Shown piece after piece: positions 21,282 through 29,385 of a stretch of 35,567 bases of DNA. Each line of letters opens with the position of its first letter. Positions within the stretch are counted from its first letter, which is position 1. The notes beneath the pieces were generated by a model. That model did not search any database and was not told the origin of the DNA. It was given only the letters and a program-made list of their open reading frames with translations. A program made the position numbers and the translations under genes. The DNA lies in assembly GCA_903843045.1 (NCBI GenBank), contig CAIMOJ010000046.1, positions 159,073 to 194,639 on the forward strand. Reading direction: 5' to 3'. This DNA comes from Candidatus Uhrbacteria bacterium (GTDB lineage Bacteria; Patescibacteriota; Patescibacteriia; UBA9934; GWF2-40-263).

Positions 21282-23435
21282 ATGCTTGGGATTCTTTCTC
21301 GCATCCACTCTATCAGTTTTACCGTCATTTTCCTAGCGCTTCTGCTTGCGAACGCCGCGCTATGGCAAAGCCCGATCCTTGGCGCCGCGCTGCTGGCGGC
21401 GTTTCTCGTCACGTTCGGAAGCTGGATCGGACGCTTCGTGGCGCCGACCGAGCACGGGCCGACGCAGACGTGGGTTGGCGCGTGGATGCTGCTGTCGGCG
21501 GTCATGGTCGCGGGAGCCGGCGTCTACTATGTCTGGCAACTGACGACCGACGTGTCGCTCGTCATCGCGATGACGGCGGGACCGATCGCCTGGGCGCTCT
21601 CGACGAAATCCAAACTCGGTTGGTTTCAGCGTCCGCACGACGGCGTTTCCGAACCGCGCCATCGCGTCCCCGCCGCGTTCTGGATCGCGGCCTCGCTCGT
21701 CGTCGCCGGACTTGCCTCGACCGCGTGGCTGCTCATCAACGCGGCGACGACCGACGCGGTGCGAACCCTCTGGGAACGCGTTCCTCCCGCCGCGCTCGTC
21801 TCGTTCGGACTCTCCGCGCTCGTCCTCGCGGGACTCCTCTTCCACGGAAAGGAGCGCGCCGTCACGATCAGCCTCACGACCGCGACGCTCGGCGTCTTTC
21901 TCCTCGCCGCCTACCTCGTCTTTCCGCTCGGCTTCGGCTTCGACCCGTTCATCCACCTGGCCACGGAGGAGCACATCGCGCGGTTCGGCACCATCACGCC
22001 GAAGCCCCTCTACTACGTCGGCCAGTACGCCCTCATCCTCTTCGCCCACCAGGCGTTCTCGATTCCGATCGCGACGCTGAACGCGCTGCTGGTCCCGCTG
22101 CTCGCCGCGCTGCTTCTCCCGCTCGCCTGGTTCAGCGCCGCGACGCATCTGCTCAAGGACAAGAACGCCGGCGCCGCCACGCTCGCCGCGATCTTCCTCG
22201 TCCCGCTCGCGAGCTTCATCCTCACCACCCCGCAGGGACTCGCGAACCTCTGGGTCCTCCTCCTCGTGCTCGCCGCGATCCCGACCCTCGCGCGCGACGA
22301 GTCCCCGCGCGTCTGGCCCCTCGCCCTCCCCGCCCTCGCCGCGCTCGTCACGCACCCGATCGCGGGCATCCCCGCGATGCTATTCGTGATCCTCCTCGCG
22401 TCCGACCCGCGACGCAACGGCGGCCGCGCCCTCTCGCACCTGGTCTTCTGGACGACCGTCGTCGCCGGCAGCGTCGCGATCCCCCTCTCCTTCGTCGCCA
22501 ACGCGCTGCGGTCGACGGGAACGCCCGGCATCGACCCTTCGAACCTCTCAAACCTGTTCGCCCTGTCCAACCTCTCGGTCTTTTTTTCCAACCGCTTCAA
22601 TCCCCTCCTCGACTTCGTCTATCTCTACGGCCTGAATGCGACCGTCCTGTTCCTCGCGCTCGCCGCCGTCGGATACTGGATCTCGCGCCGCCAGATGCGC
22701 GGCGCGCTCCGTATCCTCGTCCTCATGGCCGCGATGCTCGCCGTGAACTGGGCGATCCTCTCGACCGCGGTCGACTTCTCGTTCCTCATCGACTATGAGC
22801 GTCAGAACTTCGCCGCGCGGCTCGTCCCGATGATCCTGTTCTTCCTCGCGCCGCTTGTCATCCTCGCGGTCGGCACGTGGATCAACCGCGTGCGCCCCGG
22901 CCCGGTCTCGCTTCGCGTCGCCACCGTCGTCCTGCTCGCCGCGCTCGCGACCGCCTCGTTCTATCTTGCCTATCCGCGCAATGACGCTTACGAGGCCGGG
23001 CATGGGTTCAACGTAAGCCAGGCGGACGTCGACGCCGTCCACGCGATCGAGAAGGACGCGGCGGGCACCCCGTACGTCGTCCTTGCGAACCAAACCGTCT
23101 CGGCCGCGGCCGTCCGCGAGCTCGGGTTCGTGCGCTACTACGGCGACCTGTTCTTCTATCCGATCCCGACCGGCGGAGACCTCTACTCGTCGTTCCTCGC
23201 GATGAACGAGAAGCCAAGCGTCGAGACCGCGAAGGCCGCGCTCGACCTCATGAACGCGCGCTGCTCGGCAAGCCCGGAGTGCACGCAGCCAGTCGCGAGA
23301 ACCGTCTATTTCGTCGTGAACCAGTACTGGTGGGAAGCGCCAAGAATCGTCGAAACGGCCAAGCAGAATGCCGCTTCCTGGTGGGCGCTCGACAACGCGT
23401 CGGTGCACGTGTTTAAATACCAGCCATATGATTGA
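21282..23435 (+). CDS. Large polytopic membrane protein, GT-C-like or unknown
   Basis: Protein of 717 aa with about 14-16 hydrophobic segments through residue 570, then a soluble C-terminal domain of about 140 aa (from YPRNDAYEAGHGFNVSQADVDAV). The segment GFGFDPFIHLATEEHIARFG after a hydrophobic helix resembles the first outer loop of GT-C transferases (D...H..E), but this is weak. TTPQGLANLW and HPIAGIPAMLF are other notable loops. A 9-bp tandem repeat (22538-22573) encodes SNL tripeptides. The stop overlaps the SPFH gene by 8 nt. The GT-C assignment is a guess from topology; a flippase or polymerase-like role is also possible. Confidence 0.75.
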   Translation: MLGILSRIHSISFTVIFLALLLANAALWQSPILGAALLAAFLVTFGSWIGRFVAPTEHGPTQTWVGAWMLLSAVMVAGAGVYYVWQLTTDVSLVIAMTAGPIAWALSTKSKLGWFQRPHDGVSEPRHRVPAAFWIAASLVVAGLASTAWLLINAATTDAVRTLWERVPPAALVSFGLSALVLAGLLFHGKERAVTISLTTATLGVFLLAAYLVFPLGFGFDPFIHLATEEHIARFGTITPKPLYYVGQYALILFAHQAFSIPIATLNALLVPLLAALLLPLAWFSAATHLLKDKNAGAATLAAIFLVPLASFILTTPQGLANLWVLLLVLAAIPTLARDESPRVWPLALPALAALVTHPIAGIPAMLFVILLASDPRRNGGRALSHLVFWTTVVAGSVAIPLSFVANALRSTGTPGIDPSNLSNLFALSNLSVFFSNRFNPLLDFVYLYGLNATVLFLALAAVGYWISRRQMRGALRILVLMAAMLAVNWAILSTAVDFSFLIDYERQNFAARLVPMILFFLAPLVILAVGTWINRVRPGPVSLRVATVVLLAALATASFYLAYPRNDAYEAGHGFNVSQADVDAVHAIEKDAAGTPYVVLANQTVSAAAVRELGFVRYYGDLFFYPIPTGGDLYSSFLAMNEKPSVETAKAALDLMNARCSASPECTQPVARTVYFVVNQYWWEAPRIVETAKQNAASWWALDNASVHVFKYQPYD
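22538..22573. repeat. Four copies of a 9-bp tandem repeat in the large membrane protein gene
   Basis: The units are TTCGAACCT, CTCAAACCT, GTTCGCCCT and GTCCAACCT, encoding SNL-SNL-FAL-SNL. It lies in a loop between predicted helices. Confidence 0.75.
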
Positions 23436-24201
23436 AACATTCTTCGCGGTACTGTTCGGCCTCGTTACCACGTTCGGATTTCCACTCGCCATCCTGCTCG
23501 TCGCGTCCATCAAGCAGGTCAACCAGTATGAGCGCGGGGTAAAGTTCACCATGGGAAAGTTTTCCAGCATGGTGGATCCGGGATGGCGCATCGTATGGCC
23601 GGTATTCCAGAGCATGCGCAAGGTCGACCTCCGCCTGAAGGCCGTCGACGTCCCGGCGCAGGACGCGATCACGAAGGACAACGTGTCCGCGAAAATCAAC
23701 GCGGTGATCTACTACAAGGTGGTCGACTCGTCGAAGGCCGTGCTCGAGGTTGAAAACTTCGGCTACGCGGTGCTGCAGCTCGCGCAGACGACGATGCGCA
23801 ACATCGTCGGCGAGGTGACGCTCGACGAGCTGCTCTCGCAGCGCATGGTCATCTCCGACAAGATCGAAAAGATCGTCGACGAGGCCACGCTCGGCTGGGG
23901 CGTGGAAGTGACCGCGGTCGAGCTGAAGGACATCAACCTGCCGCCTGACATGGTCCGCACCATCGGCAAGCAGGCCGAGGCCGAGCGCGAGCGCCGAGCC
24001 GTCATCATCAGCTCCGAGGGCGAAGTCGCCGCCGCCGAGAACCTCTCCAAGGCCGCGACCGTATTGTCGCAGTCCCCGGGCGCCCTCCACCTCCGCACGC
24101 TGAACACGATCAACGACATCTCCTCCGATCAGTCGAACACGGTCGTGTTCACCGTCCCGCTCGAGATTTTGAAGGCGTTCGTGGGGAACAAGCAGATGTA
24201 A
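23428..24201 (+). CDS. SPFH/stomatin-like membrane protein (slipin)
   Basis: Protein of 257 aa. An N-terminal hydrophobic hairpin (about 4-27) is followed by an SPFH/band 7 domain: QYERGVKFTMGKF, DPGWRIVWPVFQSMRKVDLR, VDVPAQDAITKDNVSAKINAVIYYKV and GEVTLDELLSQR. A helical region (QAEAERERRAVIISSEGE) follows, as in stomatins. Such proteins oligomerise on the inner membrane and organise lipid domains or protect membrane proteases. The NfeD partner usually found next to slipins is not present here. The start ATG overlaps the previous stop by 8 nt, so it is translationally coupled. The longer upstream frame is a shadow of the membrane gene. Confidence 0.92.
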   Translation: MIETFFAVLFGLVTTFGFPLAILLVASIKQVNQYERGVKFTMGKFSSMVDPGWRIVWPVFQSMRKVDLRLKAVDVPAQDAITKDNVSAKINAVIYYKVVDSSKAVLEVENFGYAVLQLAQTTMRNIVGEVTLDELLSQRMVISDKIEKIVDEATLGWGVEVTAVELKDINLPPDMVRTIGKQAEAERERRAVIISSEGEVAAAENLSKAATVLSQSPGALHLRTLNTINDISSDQSNTVVFTVPLEILKAFVGNKQM

Positions 24202-24204
24202 CCT

Positions 24205-24813
24205 ATGGACCGAGCCCGAGAAAACGTCGTGCTGCTTCACGGAAGGTTTCCCGAGCGGATCGATGGCACGCTCATCGCCGACCTTCCGCTTTGCGACCCG
24301 AACAACGAGGGAAACTGGATGGGACGGACGAAGCGCGAGCTGATCAAGCGCGGATACGAGGCCGACTGCCCGGTGATCCGCGACGTATGGAAATCCGCAT
24401 GGTCGGAATGGAAGTGCGAGCTCGATCGGGTTCGAATCGACGAAGGTACGACGCTGGTCGGATGGAGCCAGGGAGGATACGCCCTGCTGCGCTACCTCGG
24501 AGAGACGGGAAAGAAGGTATAGCGCTTCATCCTCGTTGCGCCAGGAGCGCCAAAGATGGACCGCGACGAACCGGAGAAACTGTTCCCAAACGAGGAAGAG
24601 AGCTATGCGTTCCCCATCACGCCAGCCCTCACGGAACAGATCCGCGATCGAGTCGTTGTCCTCGTGTCCAATGACTGGGACTTCATCCTGCGGGCGGTGA
24701 ACATGTACGAAAAGGTTCTGGACGCCAGGACGATTCGACTTGAGGACCGCGGACACTTCAGCTTTCTCATCCCGGAGCTTCCGGAATTGATGGAGGAAAT
24801 CGTCAGGACATAA
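24205..24813 (+). pseudogene. Alpha/beta hydrolase (RBBP9/YdeN-like) interrupted by an amber codon
   Basis: One frame of 202 codons plus TAA encodes a complete alpha/beta hydrolase, but codon 106 is TAG (24520-24522). Before it: VVLLHG (8-13) and the nucleophile GWSQGG with S88. After it: RFILVAPGAP, an acidic candidate in SNDWDF (D157 or D159) and the histidine in DRGHFSF (H184). TAG terminates several intact genes in this window, so a simple nonsense change (for example from AAG, CAG or GAG) is the likeliest reading. The first fragment (105 aa) lacks the acid and His; the second has an internal ATG at 24556. It follows the SPFH gene by 3 nt and ends at a bidirectional terminator. Confidence 0.8.
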
Positions 24814-24816
24814 CTT

Positions 24817-24850
24817 CAAAACGAGCCCCCGATTAGGGAGCTCGTTTTTT
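24817..24850. terminator. Bidirectional terminator between the hydrolase pseudogene and the second PaaX-like gene
   Basis: Arms AACGAGC-CCC and GGG-GCTCGTT (one unpaired base) close a short loop, with A-run upstream and T-run downstream. The last codons and stop of the PaaX-like gene lie within it. Confidence 0.85.
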
Positions 24851-25417
24851 CGCGCGCTTCATGCGCTTGCTGCGGTCGACCCGTGCGAGGCGGGACTTCG
24901 GGGTTCCGACGAAGACGTGGACCCACTCGTCGGCGTCGAAGTAGTTTATGAGGCAAACGAGGTCGTCGACGACGTCGCGTGAAGAAAACCAGAGGCTGTA
25001 GTGGACCATCGTGAATCCTGCGCGACGAAGCAATCCGCGGACGGCATTGCGCACGTCGTCGAGACGGTGCGGAACGTCGAAGCTGACGTAGCAGAATTGG
25101 TTGCCGTCGAGCAACTCCGTCCCGTTGATGACGGAGCGCTTGAGCGCCTCGACGATTCCCTTCTCAGTCAGTTTGAAGAGAATCGCGTCGCCCTGCTTGC
25201 GAAGACGGATGTACTCGCGGTCCTTCAGGGACTTGAGCGCGATCTGTCGCAGGCGCTCCAGGCGCCGCTCCTGAGATTCCAAATATCCTGGGGCACTTCC
25301 GCCAGCCCATGCGACGCCGACTGGGTGATAGACGGTCGTCCACATGTCATCGAGCGAATCAAGCAGCTCGCCGAAGAGCTTCGCGGTGACCGTTCGTTCT
25401 CCGAGTCCTCGTCCCAT
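24833..25417 (-). CDS. Second PaaX/Cas2-like putative transcriptional regulator
   Basis: Protein of 194 aa. The C-terminal ferredoxin-like part (about 107-172) shows CYVSFDVPH with D114, a basic helix (VRNAVRGLLRRAGFT) and VHYSLWFSS. The layout equals that of the other PaaX-like protein, but identity is low. The N-terminal region (about 45-95, LERLRQIALKSLKDREYIRLRKQGD) fits a winged helix. A lysine/arginine-rich tail (about 175-194) is unique to this copy. Two tandem 36-bp palindromes lie 21 nt upstream and are unrelated in sequence to those of the first copy. No cas genes or CRISPR array are nearby. A nuclease function like Cas2 cannot be excluded, because the Asp is retained. Confidence 0.75.
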   Translation of the reverse strand: MGRGLGERTVTAKLFGELLDSLDDMWTTVYHPVGVAWAGGSAPGYLESQERRLERLRQIALKSLKDREYIRLRKQGDAILFKLTEKGIVEALKRSVINGTELLDGNQFCYVSFDVPHRLDDVRNAVRGLLRRAGFTMVHYSLWFSSRDVVDDLVCLINYFDADEWVHVFVGTPKSRLARVDRSKRMKRAKKRAP

Positions 25418-25437
25418 AGGGGGGTGTTTTTTACGCT

Positions 25438-25473
25438 GTCCAACTTACATCACAGCTGCGATGTATCTTGGAC
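25438..25473. promoter_or_regulatory. Imperfect 36-bp palindrome (proximal), putative operator of the second PaaX-like gene
   Basis: It begins GTCCAACTTACATCACAG and ends CTGCGATGTATCTTGGAC; 15 of 18 positions are complementary across the centre. It lies 21 nt upstream of ATG 25417. Confidence 0.75.
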
Positions 25474-25474
25474 A

Positions 25475-25510
25475 GTCCAACTTACCTTGCAGCTGTGATG
25501 TATGTTGGAC
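25475..25510. promoter_or_regulatory. Imperfect 36-bp palindrome (distal), putative operator of the second PaaX-like gene
   Basis: It begins GTCCAACTTACCTTGCAG and ends CTGTGATGTATGTTGGAC; 14 of 18 positions are complementary. It is separated from the proximal copy by 1 bp and shares GTCCAACTTAC and TTGGAC with it. Confidence 0.75.
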
Positions 25511-25544
25511 AGTTCGTTTTCAAGGAATCTTCGCTGCGAGCGGT

Positions 25545-26732
25545 CTATTCCCGCATCAGTCCCTCCAACCGCGCCACGTACCCCGGCAGAGAGAACCCGT
25601 CGACGGTCTTGCGAATTTCCTCCTGCCTTTCCCAGAACTTCCCCTCCCCCGTCGCCAGCTTCCGCAGGGCCTCCCGCAACCCGTCCGCGTCCCCCGGACG
25701 GAACAGGTACCCGTTCTCGCCGTCGTGAACCAGCTCGCCGACGCCGCCGATGTTGGCCGCGATAACCGGGACGCCGGTCTTGAACGCCTCGTAGATGACC
25801 GTGGGCGAGTTCTCGTAGCAGAGCGACGGGACCACGACCGCGTCGGAAATGAGGAACAGCTTCACGAGGTTGTCGAGTGAGCAGAAGCCGTGGTAGACCA
25901 CGCGCGAGTCGCGGTTCGCCCAGCCGTTCACGAACGACGTGAGCGTTCCTTCCCCGGCCACATGGAGCTCGAACGGGACGTCGAGATTGTTCAGCGCGCG
26001 CAAAAGAAACTGGATTCCCTTGTGCGTCTCAAGCTGTCCCGCGAACAGCAGTCGGAGCGATCCCGGCTTGCGCTCGGTGCGCGGCGGAGGCTGGATGGCG
26101 GGCGCCGGGTTCGGGAGAATTTCGACGCGACTGTCCGGAAAGAATCCGCGCGACGTGTAAAAGTCCGCGAGAAATTTCGACGGCGATACGACCACGGTCG
26201 GCGACCCGACGACGCGCTGCATCTGTCGCGCATACCATCGCTGCGGCGGAGAGTCGTTCATCCAGCTCTTCTCCTGGCCGTAGATCATCAGCCCGCTCGG
26301 AATCGCGAGCTGGACGTCGTGGAGCGTATGGACGTGACGGATCCCGCGCGAGCGAATCGCCTCGACGCCCCGCATGCCGAACCCCTTCAGGTTGTGCGTG
26401 AGGACGACGTCGGGCTTCTCCTTGTCGAGGACGGCGCCGAGCGCGCGCATCGGGTGGGTCGCGAACAGGTCGACCAGATGCCAGGCGAGACGGACCGGAA
26501 ACGCGTGCCGGTGGTCGTCGAGCGAATGGTACAGGTTCATCGGACGGAAGCGGTACACGCGCTCGATGTTCGACTCGGTCATGCGCGGCGCGAACGACCC
26601 GTCCCTCTGCGTCGAGACGACAAACACGTCATGCCCCTTCGCATGCAGCTCAAGCGCGATCCGCTTCGCGATCTGCTCGGCCCCTCCGCGGACGACCGGA
26701 GGGTAGAGATTTGAGACGATGCCAATTTTCAC
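25545..26732 (-). CDS. GT4-family glycosyltransferase
   Basis: Protein of 395 aa. It has a GT-B fold: N-terminal MKIGIVSNLYPPVVRGGAE (acceptor domain), then LLFAGQLETHKGIQFLLRAL opening the donor domain. The E-x7-E signature appears as SLCYENSPTVIYEAFKTGVPVIA. It would use a nucleotide-sugar donor at the cytosolic membrane face. The start is a GTG (26732), 16 nt after the stop of the Cys-rich gene; no earlier start fits the family N-terminus. It is the last gene of the glycan operon, followed by the palindromes of the PaaX-like gene. Sugar and acceptor are unknown. Confidence 0.9.
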   Translation of the reverse strand: MKIGIVSNLYPPVVRGGAEQIAKRIALELHAKGHDVFVVSTQRDGSFAPRMTESNIERVYRFRPMNLYHSLDDHRHAFPVRLAWHLVDLFATHPMRALGAVLDKEKPDVVLTHNLKGFGMRGVEAIRSRGIRHVHTLHDVQLAIPSGLMIYGQEKSWMNDSPPQRWYARQMQRVVGSPTVVVSPSKFLADFYTSRGFFPDSRVEILPNPAPAIQPPPRTERKPGSLRLLFAGQLETHKGIQFLLRALNNLDVPFELHVAGEGTLTSFVNGWANRDSRVVYHGFCSLDNLVKLFLISDAVVVPSLCYENSPTVIYEAFKTGVPVIAANIGGVGELVHDGENGYLFRPGDADGLREALRKLATGEGKFWERQEEIRKTVDGFSLPGYVARLEGLMRE

Positions 26733-26748
26733 AAAGGTTCAAACGATA

Positions 26749-27189
26749 TTACGAATGACACGTTCCGGTCACCTTGTCGTAACTGGTTCCCGTCGAACAT
26801 TGGCAGGACGCGCCGGAAACGTACCCGCCACTCTTCTCGCACAGCCCAATCACGATATTGTTCCAGAACGCATACGCTCCGCGGGGCAGTCCGATCGACG
26901 CCGCGAACGCGTCCCCGGCCGGTCCGCCAATCGTCGACTGACAGAACCCCGTCGTCTTGTCGTACACCTGGTCCTGAGTCTGAAATTCCTCAATGGAACA
27001 AACGCATGCCCCGTTCTCGACGACTCCGCCGCTCAGCTCGCAGTTATAACGAACGGCGCCGGCGATCTCCGAAACGACCGCGACCGGCTGGGCGACGGTC
27101 GGAACGACTTCCACTCGCGAGACAGTCACGATCGAGACGACGATTCCTCCCACGATCAGCCCGGCCACAAACAATGCGACAGATTTCAT
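26749..27189 (-). CDS. Exported Cys-rich protein with two four-cysteine modules
   Basis: Protein of 146 aa. A single N-terminal hydrophobic segment (about 4-23) acts as signal or anchor. The rest carries eight cysteines in two matching modules: C50, C62, C64, C83 and C117, C129, C131, C144. Both modules read C-E-x-SGG-x(6)-C-x-C-S ... YDKxTGxC. The pairing C-x11-C-x-C implies two disulfides or a metal site per module. I do not recognise the family. It lies between two GT4 genes in the glycan operon, 6 nt after the upstream stop, so co-expression is certain enough. It may bind or carry glycan at the surface, which is speculation. Confidence 0.78.
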   Translation of the reverse strand: MKSVALFVAGLIVGGIVVSIVTVSRVEVVPTVAQPVAVVSEIAGAVRYNCELSGGVVENGACVCSIEEFQTQDQVYDKTTGFCQSTIGGPAGDAFAASIGLPRGAYAFWNNIVIGLCEKSGGYVSGASCQCSTGTSYDKVTGTCHS

Positions 27190-27195
27190 AGAATA

Positions 27196-28308
27196 TTATT
27201 GAGGACGCGTCAGCGCCGTGTAGATATTTTCCAACCTGCTCATCAGCGGATCCCACGCGAACTCCGCCTCGGCCCGGTGCCGCGCGGATGTGCCGAGACG
27301 GTGTCGCAGATCAACCTGTTCCAGAAGGAGCAGCATCGCCTTGCGCAATTCCTCGACGTTCCCAGGAGGAACGAGCAGGCCCGTCTCGCCGTTCAGCACC
27401 ACGCCGCGCACTCCCGGCAAGTCGGAGGCGATGCATGGGATTCCGCTCGCCGCGGCCTCGAGGGCGACGATGCCGAACGCTTCGGCGCGCTCGGTCGACG
27501 GGAAGCAGTGGATGTCGGCGGAGCGATAATATCCCGGAAGATCCTCGGCGGAGACGTTCCCGGCGAACCGGATCCGATCGCCGAGCCCGGCCGCCACAAC
27601 CGTTGCCTCGTAATTGGGACGCAGGCCGCCGTCGCCGACGATGACGCAGCTCCACGCGTAGTCGCGCAATCCGCCGAGCGCGTCGATGAGGACGGGCAGT
27701 CCCTTGAAGTGGTGCGCCGCGTCAAGTCCTCCGACGAAGAGGAAGACGGGGACCTTGTTTGCCTTCTCGGGGCTGGGGTGGAACCGTTCGAGATCGATTC
27801 CGAACGGCAGAACTTCGACGCGATCGAGCGCGCCCTGCACGTCCTTGAGGTCCGAGGTCTCGGCGTACTCGTGCGACGAGACGAGAATCTTGTCGGCGCG
27901 GTTCACGAGCCAGGGGAAGATCAGCTTGCGGTGCGCCTCGTAGACCATCGCGCGGATGCCGGTCACGACCGGGTCGTGGTGATACGTCATCACGAGCTTC
28001 TGATCTGGTCGCAGCGCCTTGCCGACGATGGCCGGTTCCGCGCCGCCGAAGAACGGATAGTGAAGGTGGACGATATCGAATCCGGACAGCCGCTTGAACA
28101 GAGACGGAACGACGCCCGCGTTCCCCACGTGCAGCGGGGACGGAACGCGATGAACGTACTCGGGGTCGCCTTCGACGGGCCCGTACAGCGGGGTGAAGAC
28201 GTGGACGTTCTGCCCGCGCGCCCGAAGACGCTCCGTGTACTCGTGAGCCACGTGGCCGATCCCTCCGCGGTATGGCGGGTACGTGCAGACGACCTGGGCG
28301 ATCTTCAT
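27196..28308 (-). CDS. GT4-family glycosyltransferase
   Basis: Protein of 370 aa. It has the GT-B fold with N-terminal VCTYPPYRGGIGHVAHEY, the mid-region HLHYPFFGGAE and HHDP, and donor-domain start LFVGGLDAAHHFKGLPVL. The E-x7-E signature is ERAEAFGIVALEAAASGIPCIA. PFGIDLERFHP is the usual GT4 linker. The start ATG overlaps the stop of the GT2 gene (ATGA). It would add a sugar to a growing glycan in the cytosol. The donor is unknown. Confidence 0.92.
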   Translation of the reverse strand: MKIAQVVCTYPPYRGGIGHVAHEYTERLRARGQNVHVFTPLYGPVEGDPEYVHRVPSPLHVGNAGVVPSLFKRLSGFDIVHLHYPFFGGAEPAIVGKALRPDQKLVMTYHHDPVVTGIRAMVYEAHRKLIFPWLVNRADKILVSSHEYAETSDLKDVQGALDRVEVLPFGIDLERFHPSPEKANKVPVFLFVGGLDAAHHFKGLPVLIDALGGLRDYAWSCVIVGDGGLRPNYEATVVAAGLGDRIRFAGNVSAEDLPGYYRSADIHCFPSTERAEAFGIVALEAAASGIPCIASDLPGVRGVVLNGETGLLVPPGNVEELRKAMLLLLEQVDLRHRLGTSARHRAEAEFAWDPLMSRLENIYTALTRPQ

Positions 28309-29384
28309 ACGAGGCGCTTAAGGACGAGCCAGACGGCGGACAAAACCGGATTCGCAACGATGTCGACGATGGGGCTACTTGTCTCCTGATGCTCGATTCT
28401 TCCCGTCCAGTGGCGGACGATTTCCTTGTCGGAGACCTTGCGAATCAGGCTGGAGAATTTCCGCTTCTCGGCGACATGCTTCCAGGTCGTCGGTCGCAGC
28501 AGGTCGAGATAGACGCACAGCTTGTCCCTGAGCCAGCCGCCCTTCGCGGCGAAGGCGAGGAGGGCGAGTTCGAGGACGACGAGCAACGGCGACAGGATGA
28601 TGAGCGTCGCGGGCCTGAGATGCGAGAAGAAAACGAGGAGGCGGGCGCGTTCCATCCAGTAGAGCTTCTTGATGGATCGGCGGAACTCGTAGTGGTGGTA
28701 GGCGACCGAGCGCGTCGCGAGGACGTTGCGATAGCCCGCGAGACGAATGCGCCAGCCGAGCTCGAGGTCGTCGTGATACATGAAATAGAAGTCCTCGAGC
28801 AGACCGACCTCGCGGAGGACCGACGAGCGGTACAGGACCGCGGCACCGGACGCATACGCGATGTCCGTCCCGTCGAGCGACGCGACGTCCTCGGCGGACG
28901 CGCGACGACCGTTGTCGCGCGCGAATCCGAATCCGAGAAAGTGCACGCTGCCGCCCGTCGCGTTCAGCGCGCCCTCGTCCTGCCAAAGGCGGACGAGCGA
29001 CTGGACCGCGCCGATCGTCTTGTCCCCTTCCGCCATCGCGACGGCCTCCGCGATCGCGGAAGGGTCGAGCTTCGCGTCGCCGTTCAGGAGGTAGACGTAG
29101 TCGGCGCCCTCGAGGAGCGCGCGGTCGATGCCGAGATTGTTCCCTCCCGCGAACCCCGTGTTCACGGCGGACGGGAAGAACGTGACGCGCGGCAATTGCT
29201 TCTCGGACTTCGGGACCGCGTTCTCGCGAATCCAGTCCGCCGACCCGTCACTCGACGCGTTGTCGACCACGATCAGGTGGAGGGCCTCCTTCGGATAGTC
29301 GAGTTGCTCGACCGACAAAAAAACGCGCTCAAGATAGGCGCTGGTGTTGTACGCGAGATAGATGATCGCGACGGTGGGCTTCAT
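28305..29384 (-). CDS. GT2-family glycosyltransferase (rhamnosyltransferase-like)
   Basis: Protein of 359 aa. GT-A fold: AIIYLAYNTSAYLERV, VVDNASSDGS, NTGFAGGNNLGI, then the divalent-metal DxD-like NGDAKLDP, and the acceptor-side FYFMYHDDLELGWR. This order is typical of WbbL/RfbF-type rhamnosyltransferases; with rml genes in the same window that donor is attractive but unproven. The C-terminal 110 residues include two hydrophobic segments that may anchor it. The start is ATG 29384, 1 nt after the DUF2304 stop; the longer frame upstream is a shadow. Confidence 0.9.
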   Translation of the reverse strand: MKPTVAIIYLAYNTSAYLERVFLSVEQLDYPKEALHLIVVDNASSDGSADWIRENAVPKSEKQLPRVTFFPSAVNTGFAGGNNLGIDRALLEGADYVYLLNGDAKLDPSAIAEAVAMAEGDKTIGAVQSLVRLWQDEGALNATGGSVHFLGFGFARDNGRRASAEDVASLDGTDIAYASGAAVLYRSSVLREVGLLEDFYFMYHDDLELGWRIRLAGYRNVLATRSVAYHHYEFRRSIKKLYWMERARLLVFFSHLRPATLIILSPLLVVLELALLAFAAKGGWLRDKLCVYLDLLRPTTWKHVAEKRKFSSLIRKVSDKEIVRHWTGRIEHQETSSPIVDIVANPVLSAVWLVLKRLV

Positions 29385-29385
29385 A

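Noticed and set aside
24205-24813. Reassignment of TAG to an amino acid
   Set aside because: TAG terminates several intact genes here (PEGA protein, first PaaX-like, rmlA, rmlB, DUF2304, last GT4), and only one gene shows internal TAG.
24556-24813. Separate small gene starting at ATG 24556
   Set aside because: It is the in-frame C-terminal part of the interrupted hydrolase, carrying its acid and His, with no own promoter visible.
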